Part shown: in pieces, positions 1 through 8,953 of the stretch
Numbering within the stretch: position 1 is the first letter of the stretch
How the letters are laid out: every line of letters begins with the position of its first letter
Origin: Microbulbifer agarilyticus S89
GTDB lineage: Bacteria > Pseudomonadota > Gammaproteobacteria > Pseudomonadales > Cellvibrionaceae
Length of the DNA stretch: 64,000 nucleotides
Direction of reading: 5' to 3'
NCBI RefSeq assembly: GCF_000220505.1
Contig: NZ_AFPJ01000024.1
Coordinates: forward strand, 93,835 to 157,834
Translations under genes and position numbers: made by a program
Notes under the pieces: model-generated
Told to the model about the DNA's origin: nothing
Seen by the model: only the letters and a program-made list of their open reading frames with translations
Databases searched by the model: none

Positions 1-677
1 TCCTTGTCCAGCGAGCGTCGCAGGCGCGCCACATTCCCCTCCGCATCCTGCCGCGAAAGTGGGCTGCGAATCGCCCCCTTATCAAAATCGATCAGATACC
101 AGCGCGGCTTCTTTCCATCCCCGCTACCATCCCCACCACCATCCGCACCAGACAGCAGGATATTGTGGGCGTTGAGATCCGCGTGATACACGTTCTGCTG
201 GTGAAAGTGTGCGATTTGCTGCCCCAGTGCTTGCCACAACGATGCTTCCATCGGCGCTTTACACAGCACTTGGGCCAACGTTGCGGAGTCTGGCACTCGC
301 TCGGTAATCAGCGCGCCGCGATAGGCCAGTGGCGGCACGCTCACACAGCGTGCGGCGACAGGGCGCGGCACCGGCAGCCCCAGGTCACGCATCTCACGCA
401 GCATATGGAACTCGCGCCACACCCGGGTATTGTGCAGACGGCTATACAGGTAGGACTTTTCCACCACGCGCCCGGCCAGCCCGCCGCGGTGATATTGCTT
501 GAACACCAGGTCGTGGCCAGCATGGGAGAACATCACCGCCTTGCCGCGCTCCACCTGCGCGCTGCCACAATTGGCCGCGAGCCAGTCAGACCGAAACAGT
601 TTTTCACAGTCGGCATCAAGCACCTCGTCGTCATAAATGACGGTGGCGCGCTTGTGCGTGAATTGCTGATACCCCAC
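1..677 (-). CDS. kdkA: 3-deoxy-D-manno-octulosonic acid (Kdo) kinase, C-terminus cut by window edge
   Basis: Family role: phosphorylates Kdo of the lipid A inner core at the cytoplasmic membrane face. The frame is open to the left edge, giving about 225 residues, so only a short C-terminus should be missing (family roughly 235-245 aa). Kinase-fold motifs are clear: the catalytic loop YHADLNAHNIL near residue 165 and the metal-binding LIDFDKG near residue 196. The start is a GTG at 677, preceded six bases upstream by AGGGAG; the protein then reads GYQQFTHKRATVIYDD. It lies 117 bp downstream of a same-strand glycosyltransferase and probably shares its transcript. Its presence agrees with waaA nearby. 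A related LPS heptose kinase (WaaP family) is the main alternative. Confidence 0.85.
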   Translation of the reverse strand, partial: MGYQQFTHKRATVIYDDEVLDADCEKLFRSDWLAANCGSAQVERGKAVMFSHAGHDLVFKQYHRGGLAGRVVEKSYLYSRLHNTRVWREFHMLREMRDLGLPVPRPVAARCVSVPPLAYRGALITERVPDSATLAQVLCKAPMEASLWQALGQQIAHFHQQNVYHADLNAHNILLSGADGGGDGSGDGKKPRWYLIDFDKGAIRSPLSRQDAEGNVARLRRSLDK

Positions 678-794
678 GGGGGACTCCCTAAACGTGCCCG
701 CTGGCGCTACCAGGGGCACAACATAACGATGTTTTGCGCATTCTACCGGTTGCGCTGCCAGTACCCCAGTGCGTTTATCCCTATACAGGTCCGA

Positions 795-1691
795 TCAGGC
801 AAATATTTTTCGCACTTTGCGCTCAATTCGGTCCAGCAGTTTCAGCCAACCAGCACCCTGCATCGGATCATAAGCCCACGGCTGCTTCACCTTCTTATCG
901 GTTTTGAGAAACTCTTCAGCCACCGGCAGGCGCACCGGGGAGGATTGGGCGAGGCTATCCACTTCCTCAGCGGACATTACTTGCAGTGGATACAAGCCGC
1001 AGTTGCGCACCCACTCGCCGAAACGCAAGGCGAAGGATTTCTGCTTGCCACGATATGCGCCACCGTTTGGCAGCCACATGGCAAACGGAACCCGCATGCG
1101 GGCCATACGGCAGAATATTTTGGCTGCGTGGCGATTGTTGACCGACTCACCCACAGCAAACTGCCAATTGTGTTCACGCAGGCGCTTGGGGTCGGCAATT
1201 AATAACGCGGAGAACCAGGTCCCCGTGGAACGCTTGCGCGGATACCAGAACCAGAAGTTGCGCTCCGCATCGAAACGAAAATCCCGGTCTGCTTTTTTTC
1301 GCAGAGAAATGCCGCGCACGAATGCGGGGGAAACAAAGCCCAGGTCCGGCTGCTCGGCAAAGCTGGCCCGCAGCGCGTCGATATCCGCCTGCCCCAGATC
1401 CCTGACCATCTGTGTGTCATCCTGCAGGAAGCACATCAGCTCGTCATCGCTGGCCATTTCATAGGCTGCCTGCATATTGGCATAGAGGCCGCCCAGCTTG
1501 TGCCCAGACTCGGCCGAGCGGTCAATCACCTGATGGCGCTCCGCCGCCCCCTGCAGCACCGCACGCGTGGCTGGGTCATCGCTGCCATCGTCAATAATGG
1601 TGAGTCGGCACTGGGGTGCGCAGGCCTCAATGGAGCGAATACAGTTCTCCAGCTGGGCGCCGCGATTGTAAGAAAATACGAAGATATGCAT
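795..1691 (-). CDS. Family 2 (GT-A) glycosyltransferase
   Basis: A predicted cytosolic glycosyltransferase of 298 residues that would add a sugar to the LPS core or another surface glycan; donor and acceptor are unknown. The N-terminus MHIFVFSYNRGAQLENCIRSI, an IIDDGSDD segment near residue 35 and LQDDTQM near residue 88 are the usual GT2 nucleotide- and metal-binding pattern. The C-terminal third is rich in aromatic and basic residues, as in membrane-associated core transferases. There is no transmembrane segment. GGGGCAGAAGG abuts the ATG. The gene precedes kdkA on the same strand and is divergent from another GT2 gene at 2082. Confidence 0.8.
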   Translation of the reverse strand: MHIFVFSYNRGAQLENCIRSIEACAPQCRLTIIDDGSDDPATRAVLQGAAERHQVIDRSAESGHKLGGLYANMQAAYEMASDDELMCFLQDDTQMVRDLGQADIDALRASFAEQPDLGFVSPAFVRGISLRKKADRDFRFDAERNFWFWYPRKRSTGTWFSALLIADPKRLREHNWQFAVGESVNNRHAAKIFCRMARMRVPFAMWLPNGGAYRGKQKSFALRFGEWVRNCGLYPLQVMSAEEVDSLAQSSPVRLPVAEEFLKTDKKVKQPWAYDPMQGAGWLKLLDRIERKVRKIFA

Positions 1692-2081
1692 CCTTCTGCC
1701 CCTGATATTCCCTGGGAATCATCTGCAACTGCGACCTGAACCTGTCGCATCGCGCTAGAGTACCAGCCTCTGTCCGCAATCGCTAAGCTGAAGCTGCGCG
1801 CCAGTAATAAGTGTGTGAGACTTCAGACTTTCAACATTCCAGAGTGCAAATCTCGTCCCGAGTCCTTAGAATTGCCGATTTTTAAGCCAAGGACCCGGCT
1901 CCGTGCAGCCTCTGTGAAGCCCCGGTATGGAGTCCCAGTGGTCACGCGCTTGGCTCTCACCGACCGCGGCACCCCGGTCTCTCCATGTTGAAGATCCAGT
2001 GTCAGAGCCCTTCGGAGCAGCCCGAAACAAGCGCTTTTCTATACAATTCACACACTATTTGCCGTTTTCTGTGGAGACTCC
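1692..2081. other. Intergenic region between divergent glycosyltransferase genes
   Basis: A 390-bp spacer between two divergently transcribed GT2 genes. It should hold the promoters for both. I see no convincing sigma-70 pair, no strong inverted repeat and no credible small gene; a 61-codon frame on the minus strand has no family resemblance or good ribosome site. Confidence 0.5.
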
Positions 2082-2918
2082 ATGAACCTGTCCGTCATCA
2101 TGACCACGTATAACTCCCCCGAGTGGCTGGAGAAAGTACTGTGGGGCTATAGTTGCCAGAGCGTGCAACCATACGAGGTCATTGTTGCCGACGACGGTTC
2201 CACCCCGCAAACCACCGAGCTGATTGCGCGGGTGCGGAAAGATACCGACCTGACTATCCGGCACATCTGGCAACGGGACGACGGTTTCCGCAAGTGCCGT
2301 ATCCTCAACAAGGCGATCCTCAGCGCCCGCGGTGATTATGTCGTGTTCACCGACGGCGATTGCATCCCGCGCAATGACTTCCTCGCGGTACACCAGGACC
2401 GCGCCGAACCCGGCTACTTCCTGTCCGGCAGCTACTTCAAGCTACCCATGAGCACCAGTGAGGCCATCACCCGGGACGATATCGAATCCGGTCGTTGCTT
2501 CGACTACCAGTGGCTGCGCGCCAACGGTCTCAAGCACCGGCGCAAAACCCTCAAACTCAGGGCAACGCGCCGCTGGGCGCCGCTACTCAACCGGCTAACT
2601 CCAACCGCCTGTAACCTGAAAGGCTCGAATGCTTCCGCGTGGCGAGAAGATATCCTCAAGGTAAATGGGTTTGACGAGCGTATGGCCTGGGGCGGCCTGG
2701 ACCGGGAGTTTGGCGTGCGCCTGGAGAACGCCGGCATCAAGCCGCGTCACGTACGCTTTGATGCGGTCTGTATCCACCTGGATCACCCCCGCGGCTACGC
2801 GGACCCGGAGATCGTCGCGCGCAACAAGGCCCTGCGCTTGCGCGTGGCCAGGGAGGGCATCATTGAAACGCCCCAGGGTATTCGCCAGCTCACCGAATCC
2901 GGCTACCGCCCGGAATGA
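2082..2918 (+). CDS. Family 2 glycosyltransferase with galactosyltransferase-like C-terminal motif
   Basis: A 278-residue GT-A enzyme predicted to transfer a hexose or hexosamine during LPS core or O-chain assembly. The N-terminus MNLSVIMTTYNSPEWLEKVL, VADDGST near residue 37 and FTDGDCIPR near residue 90 supply the nucleotide-sugar and DXD-type sites. The segment NGFDERMAWGGLDREFGVRL near residues 193-212 matches the C-terminal motif shared by chondroitin polymerase and galactosyltransferase-type GT2 enzymes. TGGAGAC lies just ahead of the ATG. A second glycosyltransferase follows after 46 bp on the same strand, so they probably form an operon. The exact linkage cannot be read from sequence. 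Confidence 0.83.
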   Translation: MNLSVIMTTYNSPEWLEKVLWGYSCQSVQPYEVIVADDGSTPQTTELIARVRKDTDLTIRHIWQRDDGFRKCRILNKAILSARGDYVVFTDGDCIPRNDFLAVHQDRAEPGYFLSGSYFKLPMSTSEAITRDDIESGRCFDYQWLRANGLKHRRKTLKLRATRRWAPLLNRLTPTACNLKGSNASAWREDILKVNGFDERMAWGGLDREFGVRLENAGIKPRHVRFDAVCIHLDHPRGYADPEIVARNKALRLRVAREGIIETPQGIRQLTESGYRPE

Positions 2919-2964
2919 CCTGCGGCAACACCACTATTTGATTTATTTACCGTTGAAAACACCC

Positions 2965-3864
2965 ATGAGTGCATCGCAAGTTAAGAAACACTGGTCCGAC
3001 CCCATCGTTAGCCGCTTCCTGCGCCTGGCCGCCAGCGGCCTGGTGCCGCCGTCCCTGTTCCAGAAACCCCTGCCGGAAAAAAATGCGCGCGCCGCACGCA
3101 CCGGAGTACTGGATATCGAAATTGTCAGCCATTGCTGGCAGTACTCTCACTTCCTGATTTATCAGTTGAGTTCACTGGTGCTGTTTCCGCCGACCAAGGC
3201 CACGGTAACCATGACCGTGTACTACAACAGTGAAGATACCCGCACTGCAGCGGTGCTGGATTTCTTCGGTAAACAACAGATCCCGGGTATTACCTGGAAC
3301 TGGTGCGAGCTGCCCAAGGAATCCCTGTACCGCCGCGCCATCGGCCGCAACCAGGCCGCACTCGCCACCAAAGCGGACTGGATCTGGTTTACCGATTGCG
3401 ACCTGATGTTCCGGGAAAATTGCCTGGACCGGCTGGCAGAACTGCTGCAGGGCCGCACCGACAGTTTGGTGTTCCCCGAGCGCGAGCGTATTACCTCGCT
3501 GCTGGAAGACGACGACCCCATGCTGAACTTCGATCCCAACGACGTGCAGCTGGCGGACATCGACGACTCCCGGTTTGTGGAGCAAACCCGCGACCGCGCC
3601 ACCGGCCCCCTGCAGATTGCCCATGGGGATATGGCACGCGCCGGCGGCTACTGCAATGCACTCAGCTACTACCAGAAGCCGGCCGAGCGCTGGTGCAAGG
3701 CCCATGAAGACCGCGCCTTCCGCTGGCTACTGGGTACCCAGGGCACCCCGCTGGCTATCCCCTCGGTATACCGCATTCGACATATCAGCAAGGGCCGCTA
3801 TACCGGCAGCAAGCTGAACACGCAGATTCGCAGCAGCGTGCGACAGGCGACCGACAAGCACTGA
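2965..3864 (+). CDS. GT-A-like glycosyltransferase
   Basis: The 299-residue protein starts at MSASQVKKHW. The frame stays open upstream, but that part overlaps the preceding glycosyltransferase and has no sensible start. Its middle carries ADWIWFTDCDLMFRENCLD near residues 137-155, a DXD-like site of GT-A transferases, and the C-terminal RIRHISKGRYTGS resembles membrane-side basic tails of core transferases. The first 40 residues are basic and may contact the membrane. It likely acts with the GT2 gene upstream in the same glycan pathway. The family assignment is weaker than for its neighbour because the N-terminal nucleotide motif is diverged. Confidence 0.65.
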   Translation: MSASQVKKHWSDPIVSRFLRLAASGLVPPSLFQKPLPEKNARAARTGVLDIEIVSHCWQYSHFLIYQLSSLVLFPPTKATVTMTVYYNSEDTRTAAVLDFFGKQQIPGITWNWCELPKESLYRRAIGRNQAALATKADWIWFTDCDLMFRENCLDRLAELLQGRTDSLVFPERERITSLLEDDDPMLNFDPNDVQLADIDDSRFVEQTRDRATGPLQIAHGDMARAGGYCNALSYYQKPAERWCKAHEDRAFRWLLGTQGTPLAIPSVYRIRHISKGRYTGSKLNTQIRSSVRQATDKH

Positions 3865-3887
3865 CGACCTGTAGAAATACTGGGCAC

Positions 3888-3923
3888 AAAAAAAGGCCGG
3901 ATGGGGAACCATCCGGCCTTTTT
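3888..3923. terminator. Bidirectional rho-independent terminator
   Basis: A perfect 10-bp stem (3895-3904 with 3909-3918) around a GGAA loop, flanked by an A run on the left and a T run on the right. It can end transcripts from both converging genes, the glycosyltransferase at 2965-3864 and waaA. Confidence 0.92.
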
Positions 3924-3932
3924 CTTTTGTGC

Positions 3933-5321
3933 TCAATTTGATCGGCGCTTTTTCATGCGCATCAGAGACTCTACCGCCTCGACGGTGCGCTCCAGTGCAC
4001 CACTATTTTGCGCTGCCACTTCCCGCGCGCGGGCACCCGCTTCGATGCGACCTGCCGGATCGCTCAGCCAGCTCGCTACCTGTGCCGCCAGCTGCCCGGC
4101 ATCATCAACGATTTTGAGACCACCAACTTCCTTCAGCAGATCGGAGACCACGCTAAAGTTGTGCAGGTGAGGGCCGCACACCACCGGCACACCCCAGGCG
4201 GCCGGTTCGATCATATTGTGCCCACCCACGGACACCAGGCTGCCACCCACAAAAGCCACATCACACGCGCCATAAAAACGCAGTAGCTCCCCCATGGTAT
4301 CGCCCAGTAGTACCTGGTCGGACAATGTGGGCACAACACCATCACTGCGGCGCACGGTACGCAGGCCGCGCTCGCGACACATGCGCGCCACACTGTCAAA
4401 GCGGACGGGGTGTCGCGGCACCAAAACCAGTAGCAAATCCGGGAAGCTCGCGCGCAGTTGCTGGTATGCATCCAGCACCACCTCGTCCTCACCGGCGTGC
4501 GTGCTGGCGGCCAGCCAAACCGGACGTCCCCCGCTTTGCCCTGCGTCATTGAGCTGACGGCTGGCATGCCCCCACTGATGGGAGATCGCAAGGGCCTCGC
4601 TGGCTAAACCGGAGCCGATGTGCAAATCAAACTTGATATTGCCCACCGCAGACACCCGCTCGGGCTCCACCCCCAGCTCAGCAAAGCGGTATGCATCGGC
4701 AGGGTACTGCGCCAGTACCCGGGTGATATGGCTCATCATTTCCTGGCTCAAACGCGGAAAACGCCGGTACCCTTTCGCCGACTTCTCGCTCAGCCGGCCA
4801 TTCACCAGTGCCACGGGTATCTTGCGCTTGTCGCACAGCGCCAACATATTCGGCCACAACTCAGTTTCCATGCTCACCAGTACATTGGGCCGCAATGCAT
4901 CCAGGAATGGCGAGAGGCACTCGGGCAAATCGAACGGCAGGTAATAGTGCAGCAATCGACCATTGAGAATGGGTTCCAGGGCATCGTGTACCCGCTGTGA
5001 CCCGGTGGGCGTGGTGGTGGTCACCAACCATTGCCACTGATGGTGGCGCGCGGCCAATTCCTTGATCAATGGAATCGCGGCCAAGGTCTCTCCCACGGAA
5101 ACCGAGTGGATCCAGATCAAGGGGGCGCGACTGGCCCGGTCCGGTACCAAACCAAATCGCTCGCGCCAGCGCCGGCGCGCCCCGGGACGCGAGGGCACCA
5201 GGCCAAAACGCTCACTCCAGCGCTTGCGATACGCGGGGTCGGCGCGCCCCCGCCACCACAGGTGCAACAGCATCAACGGCAGAGTGAGTCGAAAAAACCA
5301 GGTGTACAGTTGGCGCATCAA
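3933..5321 (-). CDS. waaA: 3-deoxy-D-manno-octulosonic acid transferase (Kdo transferase)
   Basis: Transfers Kdo from CMP-Kdo to the lipid A precursor at the inner membrane. The 462-residue protein has an N-terminal membrane anchor (about residues 5-22), then WIHSVSVGETLAAIPL near residue 70 with the expected catalytic Glu, and the C-terminal nucleotide-binding signatures VGNIKFDL, LVPRHPVRF, GDTMGELLRFY and GGSLVSVGGHNMIEPA. It is longer than the usual 420-430 residues, partly because of an odd repeat: WSERFGLVP and WRERFGLVP occur 17 residues apart just after the anchor (nucleotides 5197-5228 and 5146-5177, 25 of 32 positions identical). It is single on its strand and converges on the glycosyltransferases upstream. 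Confidence 0.95.
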   Translation of the reverse strand: MMRQLYTWFFRLTLPLMLLHLWWRGRADPAYRKRWSERFGLVPSRPGARRRWRERFGLVPDRASRAPLIWIHSVSVGETLAAIPLIKELAARHHQWQWLVTTTTPTGSQRVHDALEPILNGRLLHYYLPFDLPECLSPFLDALRPNVLVSMETELWPNMLALCDKRKIPVALVNGRLSEKSAKGYRRFPRLSQEMMSHITRVLAQYPADAYRFAELGVEPERVSAVGNIKFDLHIGSGLASEALAISHQWGHASRQLNDAGQSGGRPVWLAASTHAGEDEVVLDAYQQLRASFPDLLLVLVPRHPVRFDSVARMCRERGLRTVRRSDGVVPTLSDQVLLGDTMGELLRFYGACDVAFVGGSLVSVGGHNMIEPAAWGVPVVCGPHLHNFSVVSDLLKEVGGLKIVDDAGQLAAQVASWLSDPAGRIEAGARAREVAAQNSGALERTVEAVESLMRMKKRRSN

Positions 5322-5508
5322 ATCAATATCAGGTTTTGCTAACCAGTCTTCGTATTAGTGGAATTCGGCAACTGCGAGCATGGAATCCCGCCTGTTGAGG
5401 CACTATTCTACCCCATTCTCGCGCCATGCTGGTGCAACATACGCCGGGACATCCTCCGTGCACGGACGCCGCCCCGTCCGCAACGAACCCCATGATCAGG
5501 AGCCGCTC

Positions 5509-6615
5509 TTGAAAGTCGTACAGTTATTGCCCGCACTCAATTCTGGCGGCGTGGAGAGGGGCACACTCGATCTGGCCCGGGCACTCATCGAAGCCGGGCA
5601 CGAATCCATTGTCATTTCAAACGGCGGGAGACTGGTCGAACAGCTGGAGCAGGAAGGGAGCCGGCATATTGCGCTGCCAATCCATAAAAAATCCCTGTCC
5701 AGTTTGCGCCAGGTTCGCCCACTGCGCGCACAGATCGAGGCATTACGGCCAGATATTTTGCACGTGCGCTCACGCATGCCCGCATGGCTGACCTACCTGG
5801 CGTGGCGGAAGTTACCGCGGGGTTCTCGCCCGCGTCTGGTCAGCACTGCGCACGGCCTCTACTCAATCAATCGCTACAGTGCAATTATGGCGCGCGCCGA
5901 GCGTGTCATCGCAATCAGTGAATGTGTGCAGAAGTACCTCAGCGAGCATTACACCCGCTACCTGCAGTCGCCACCGGAGCTGATTTATCGCGGGGTAAAT
6001 ACTGATGAGTTTTACCCAGACCTCCCACTTCCACCAAACTGGCGCACAACAGTCGAAAATGAATTCCCGGCCCTCAGGGGCAAGCGCTGGCTGCTCATGC
6101 CAGGCCGCTTGACACGCTGGAAAGGGCACCAGACTTTTCTCGAGCTAATGGCGCAACTGGCCGAAAAGGATACGGAGCTCCATGGGGTGATCGTGGGCGG
6201 CGCCGAGCCAAACAAAGAGCACTACGCAGACGAGCTGAAGGCAAAAGCCTGCGAGCTCGGCATCGCGTCCAGGGTCACGTTTACCGGGCAACGTTCGGAT
6301 ATTCGCTACTGGTATCGCGCTTCTGCATTGGTGTTTAACCTTTCCCAGCGACCCGAACCCTTCGGGCGCACAGTCATCGAGGCCGCGGCCATTGGCACGC
6401 CGGTGATCGGCTACAACCTGGGCGGCCCGGCCGAGTCGCTCCGCGCCTGCTTCCCGCAAGGGCTGGTGGAGTTTGGTCAGCCGAAACAGCTACTCGACAC
6501 CAGCCTCGCATTGCTAAATAGCGATGTGAGGCCCCAGCTGTCGGACGCCTTTACCCTGGCAACCCAGGTGCAAAGCACCCTGTCGCTGTACCAGTCCCTA
6601 TTGCATAGTGACTGA
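5509..6615 (+). CDS. Family 4 (GT-B) glycosyltransferase
   Basis: A 368-residue retaining glycosyltransferase of the RfaB/WaaG type. The N-terminal Rossmann domain opens KVVQLLPALNSGGVERGTLD; the C-terminal domain has MPGRLTRWKGHQTFLELM near residue 197 and RPEPFGRTVIEAAAIGTPVI near residue 280, the EX7E-type donor site. I place the start at TTG 5509, because AGGAG lies six bases upstream and the family motif begins at once. The same frame could begin earlier at 5380, but those residues look non-coding. It is divergent from waaA and stands 118 bp before the O-antigen ligase-like gene. The sugar it transfers is unknown. Confidence 0.85.
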   Translation: MKVVQLLPALNSGGVERGTLDLARALIEAGHESIVISNGGRLVEQLEQEGSRHIALPIHKKSLSSLRQVRPLRAQIEALRPDILHVRSRMPAWLTYLAWRKLPRGSRPRLVSTAHGLYSINRYSAIMARAERVIAISECVQKYLSEHYTRYLQSPPELIYRGVNTDEFYPDLPLPPNWRTTVENEFPALRGKRWLLMPGRLTRWKGHQTFLELMAQLAEKDTELHGVIVGGAEPNKEHYADELKAKACELGIASRVTFTGQRSDIRYWYRASALVFNLSQRPEPFGRTVIEAAAIGTPVIGYNLGGPAESLRACFPQGLVEFGQPKQLLDTSLALLNSDVRPQLSDAFTLATQVQSTLSLYQSLLHSD

Positions 6616-6733
6616 CAACGGGCTCTTGCCATCGCCGAAAGCGAGATCTGGTCTATAGCCCTGTACAGGGTTGGCGACGTACAATGTTGGGTAGTCGACC
6701 AATAAAGCCGAAAGAACTCAGGCGACACGTTGT

Positions 6734-8038
6734 ATGTCCAGTATTTCCACCACCCCAAATCACCCCTCCCTTGCCTCCAGAATTCTGGATCGCAATACCT
6801 CAATTGCGCTGCTTCTGTGTAGCTCCATCTGGGTACTGCCCTGGTCGCGGACCTTCCAGCTGTCGGTGCTGGTTCTGGCAATTGCCTCAATCACCCTGCT
6901 GATTCGCCAGCGCCGCGAATGTTGGGCGCCGGGGGCTGCCAGCTGGTGCGCCATGAACCTGTGCGCGGCACTGGCACTTGGCCTTTCAGCATTGAGCACC
7001 GAACACCCGGACAAGCCCCTCGAATTAATGGGGTTCCAGCTGGTCCTGTGGCTAGCAGGAATGGCGATCCTGTACTGGGCACGCAACGACCAGATTTGGC
7101 ATCGATTGCAGTGGTGTTTATTTGCGATTGTCGGCTTTTGGCTGATTGATGGTTTGTTCCAGGCCCTTGTGGGCTTCGACCTGTTCGGTGTGCCGCGCAG
7201 TGAGCGCCTCGGTGGCTACTTCAGCCATCCGGACAAGTTTGGTTTCTACATTTCATTTCTGTGTGTCTGGGTCTTATTTGCCCCAGTGGTACGTCGCTGG
7301 TCCCTGCCGCTGCAGGGCACGGTGTATTTACTGTGTTTGGCCGTTACCTTTTTTGGCAATACCCGCGCAGGCTGGGTCAGCTTCGTACTGATCAGCGCGG
7401 TTTGGTTATACATGAGCCGCGCGCAGTTACTCGCAGCACTGCGCACTGCACCCTGGATATTAGGCCTGATTGTGGCGGCAGTGGGCGCGGCCGGCTGGTG
7501 GATCCTGCAAGATGCCCAGGTAAGCAAGCGCATTACCGCTACCATCCCGCAAAGCTTTGACATCGATGGTCTCGCCGCGGTTATTCCAATCCGCGCGCAG
7601 CTGTGGGCGCAAGCGTGGCAACAGTTTCTTGCCAACCCCTGGTTTGGCACCGGTGCCGGTAATTACAGCCTGTATTTGCCGGAAAGCTGGACCGGGACGA
7701 GCCTGTTCCAGCCCTATACCCATCAGGTTGTTCTCGAGGTTCTCGCCGGTACCGGCGCGATTGGCAGCCTGCTGTATTTCACCATCGCGATGCTGTTTAT
7801 TGCACTGGTATGGCGTGCGCTTTTTTCCAAGTCCGCAACGGTACGCAAGGAGGAACTGCTGCCGGTAGCCCCGCTGCTGATACTCGTGTGCGTATGGTTT
7901 CCGCTCAATACGCATCGCGAGCTGTTCAGTTCCGAAATGATGGTGCTAACATGGCTCTCTATGGCGCTGGTGATTGCCCGCTTGAACCTTGCAGGATCGT
8001 CGCCAGCCAACAACAATCACAATACTGACCCGCTGTAA
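6734..8038 (+). CDS. O-antigen ligase family membrane protein (WaaL/Wzy_C type)
   Basis: A polytopic inner-membrane protein of 434 residues with about ten hydrophobic segments. The Wzy_C core lies at about residues 190-390: NTRAGWVSFVLISAVWLY, then a periplasmic loop with NPWFGTGAGNYSLYLPE and YTHQVVLEVLAGTGAIGSLL. The loop Arg and His residues fit O-antigen ligases, which join undecaprenyl-linked glycan to the lipid A-core. Wzy-type polymerases and other glycan or protein ligases share this fold, so substrate is inferred from the LPS context. It is followed after 35 bp by a 2-oxoglutarate oxygenase on the same strand. Confidence 0.8.
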   Translation: MSSISTTPNHPSLASRILDRNTSIALLLCSSIWVLPWSRTFQLSVLVLAIASITLLIRQRRECWAPGAASWCAMNLCAALALGLSALSTEHPDKPLELMGFQLVLWLAGMAILYWARNDQIWHRLQWCLFAIVGFWLIDGLFQALVGFDLFGVPRSERLGGYFSHPDKFGFYISFLCVWVLFAPVVRRWSLPLQGTVYLLCLAVTFFGNTRAGWVSFVLISAVWLYMSRAQLLAALRTAPWILGLIVAAVGAAGWWILQDAQVSKRITATIPQSFDIDGLAAVIPIRAQLWAQAWQQFLANPWFGTGAGNYSLYLPESWTGTSLFQPYTHQVVLEVLAGTGAIGSLLYFTIAMLFIALVWRALFSKSATVRKEELLPVAPLLILVCVWFPLNTHRELFSSEMMVLTWLSMALVIARLNLAGSSPANNNHNTDPL

Positions 8039-8073
8039 CCTTTTCGATTACATGACTGGCACAGGGAAGTACC

Positions 8074-8901
8074 ATGGCTACCGCAAACGAAATTATCGCT
8101 GAAACCTCCCACACCGCTCCCGCACCCGGCGCTGCTTCCAGCGCAGCGCAAATTGCAGCGTCTGTGCGCAACCACCTGGTAGCGCGGTTGCGCACTATTG
8201 AGCCCAAGGACCAGCCCTTCTCGCACCTGTATTTGGAAAATTTTTTCCCGGATGATATCTACCAGCGCATTCTGGAGAGCGCGCCCGCGGCAGATTTATG
8301 TAAAGGCCTCAACCATAAAGAGGCCATGCGCAGCGATGGCACCAGCACGCGCCAGGTCTTCCCGTTCAACGACAAAAATCTCGCTCGCCTCACGGGAGAG
8401 ACACAGGCCCTGTGGCAGGGCGTAACCATGGGCATGCAGGCCGAAGAAGTGAAACAGGCCCTGTTCGACTGCCTGGGCACCGATCTGGCCCGCCGCTTCA
8501 AGGTGCCAGGGCAGCAGGTGTCCGCAATTGAGGCCTACCCCAAGACAGGTTACTTCTGCGATCACAGTGGCTACCAGATTTCGCCGCACCGGGACGTTGC
8601 CCGTAAAATCGTGACCATGCAGGTGTACTTGCCCCGCGACGACAGCCAGGAAACCATGGGTACCAGCCTGTATGAACGCGGCTTTGTGGGTCGCCTGCAG
8701 TACGAATTTCGCAAGCTTGGATTGGGCAATAAGGACGGCTTCAAGGAAGTGCGTCGCTTCCCCTTCATCCCAAACAGCGCCTACGCCTTTGTTGTGGGCA
8801 AGCATAGCTGGCACGGTCGCCCGCAGATTGAGTGCACCAGTGAGCGCCGCTCGCTCATGCAGATTTACTATCAAAACCCTTCAGAGCCTTTCTACGACTA
8901 A
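8074..8901 (+). CDS. 2-oxoglutarate/Fe(II)-dependent oxygenase
   Basis: A 275-residue cytosolic oxygenase of the jelly-roll fold. The metal triad is visible: ISPHRDVARK near residue 172 supplies HxD, and KHSWHGRPQ near residue 247 the distal His; ERRSLMQIYY near residue 261 carries the Arg expected to bind 2-oxoglutarate. The first 30 residues are Ala/Thr-rich and probably disordered. A good AGGGAAG site precedes the ATG. It sits between the O-antigen ligase-like gene and an ELM1-like gene, so a role in hydroxylating an LPS sugar or lipid is plausible. Known precedents are KdoO and LpxO, but I cannot show that it belongs to either. A protein or small-molecule substrate is possible. Confidence 0.75.
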   Translation: MATANEIIAETSHTAPAPGAASSAAQIAASVRNHLVARLRTIEPKDQPFSHLYLENFFPDDIYQRILESAPAADLCKGLNHKEAMRSDGTSTRQVFPFNDKNLARLTGETQALWQGVTMGMQAEEVKQALFDCLGTDLARRFKVPGQQVSAIEAYPKTGYFCDHSGYQISPHRDVARKIVTMQVYLPRDDSQETMGTSLYERGFVGRLQYEFRKLGLGNKDGFKEVRRFPFIPNSAYAFVVGKHSWHGRPQIECTSERRSLMQIYYQNPSEPFYD

Positions 8902-8953
8902 ATAAGGATTGTGGGTAAGCCAACAACAAGTGCTGGAGGGGCGAGCCCCTGAA

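Noticed and set aside
165-1202. A 345-codon open frame on the plus strand.
   Set aside because: It is antisense to kdkA and the GT2 gene, both with clear motifs; its translation has no family character and it arises from the high GC content.
1866-2051. A 61-codon minus-strand frame in the GT2 gap.
   Set aside because: No family resemblance, no ribosome site, and it lies in the divergent promoter region.
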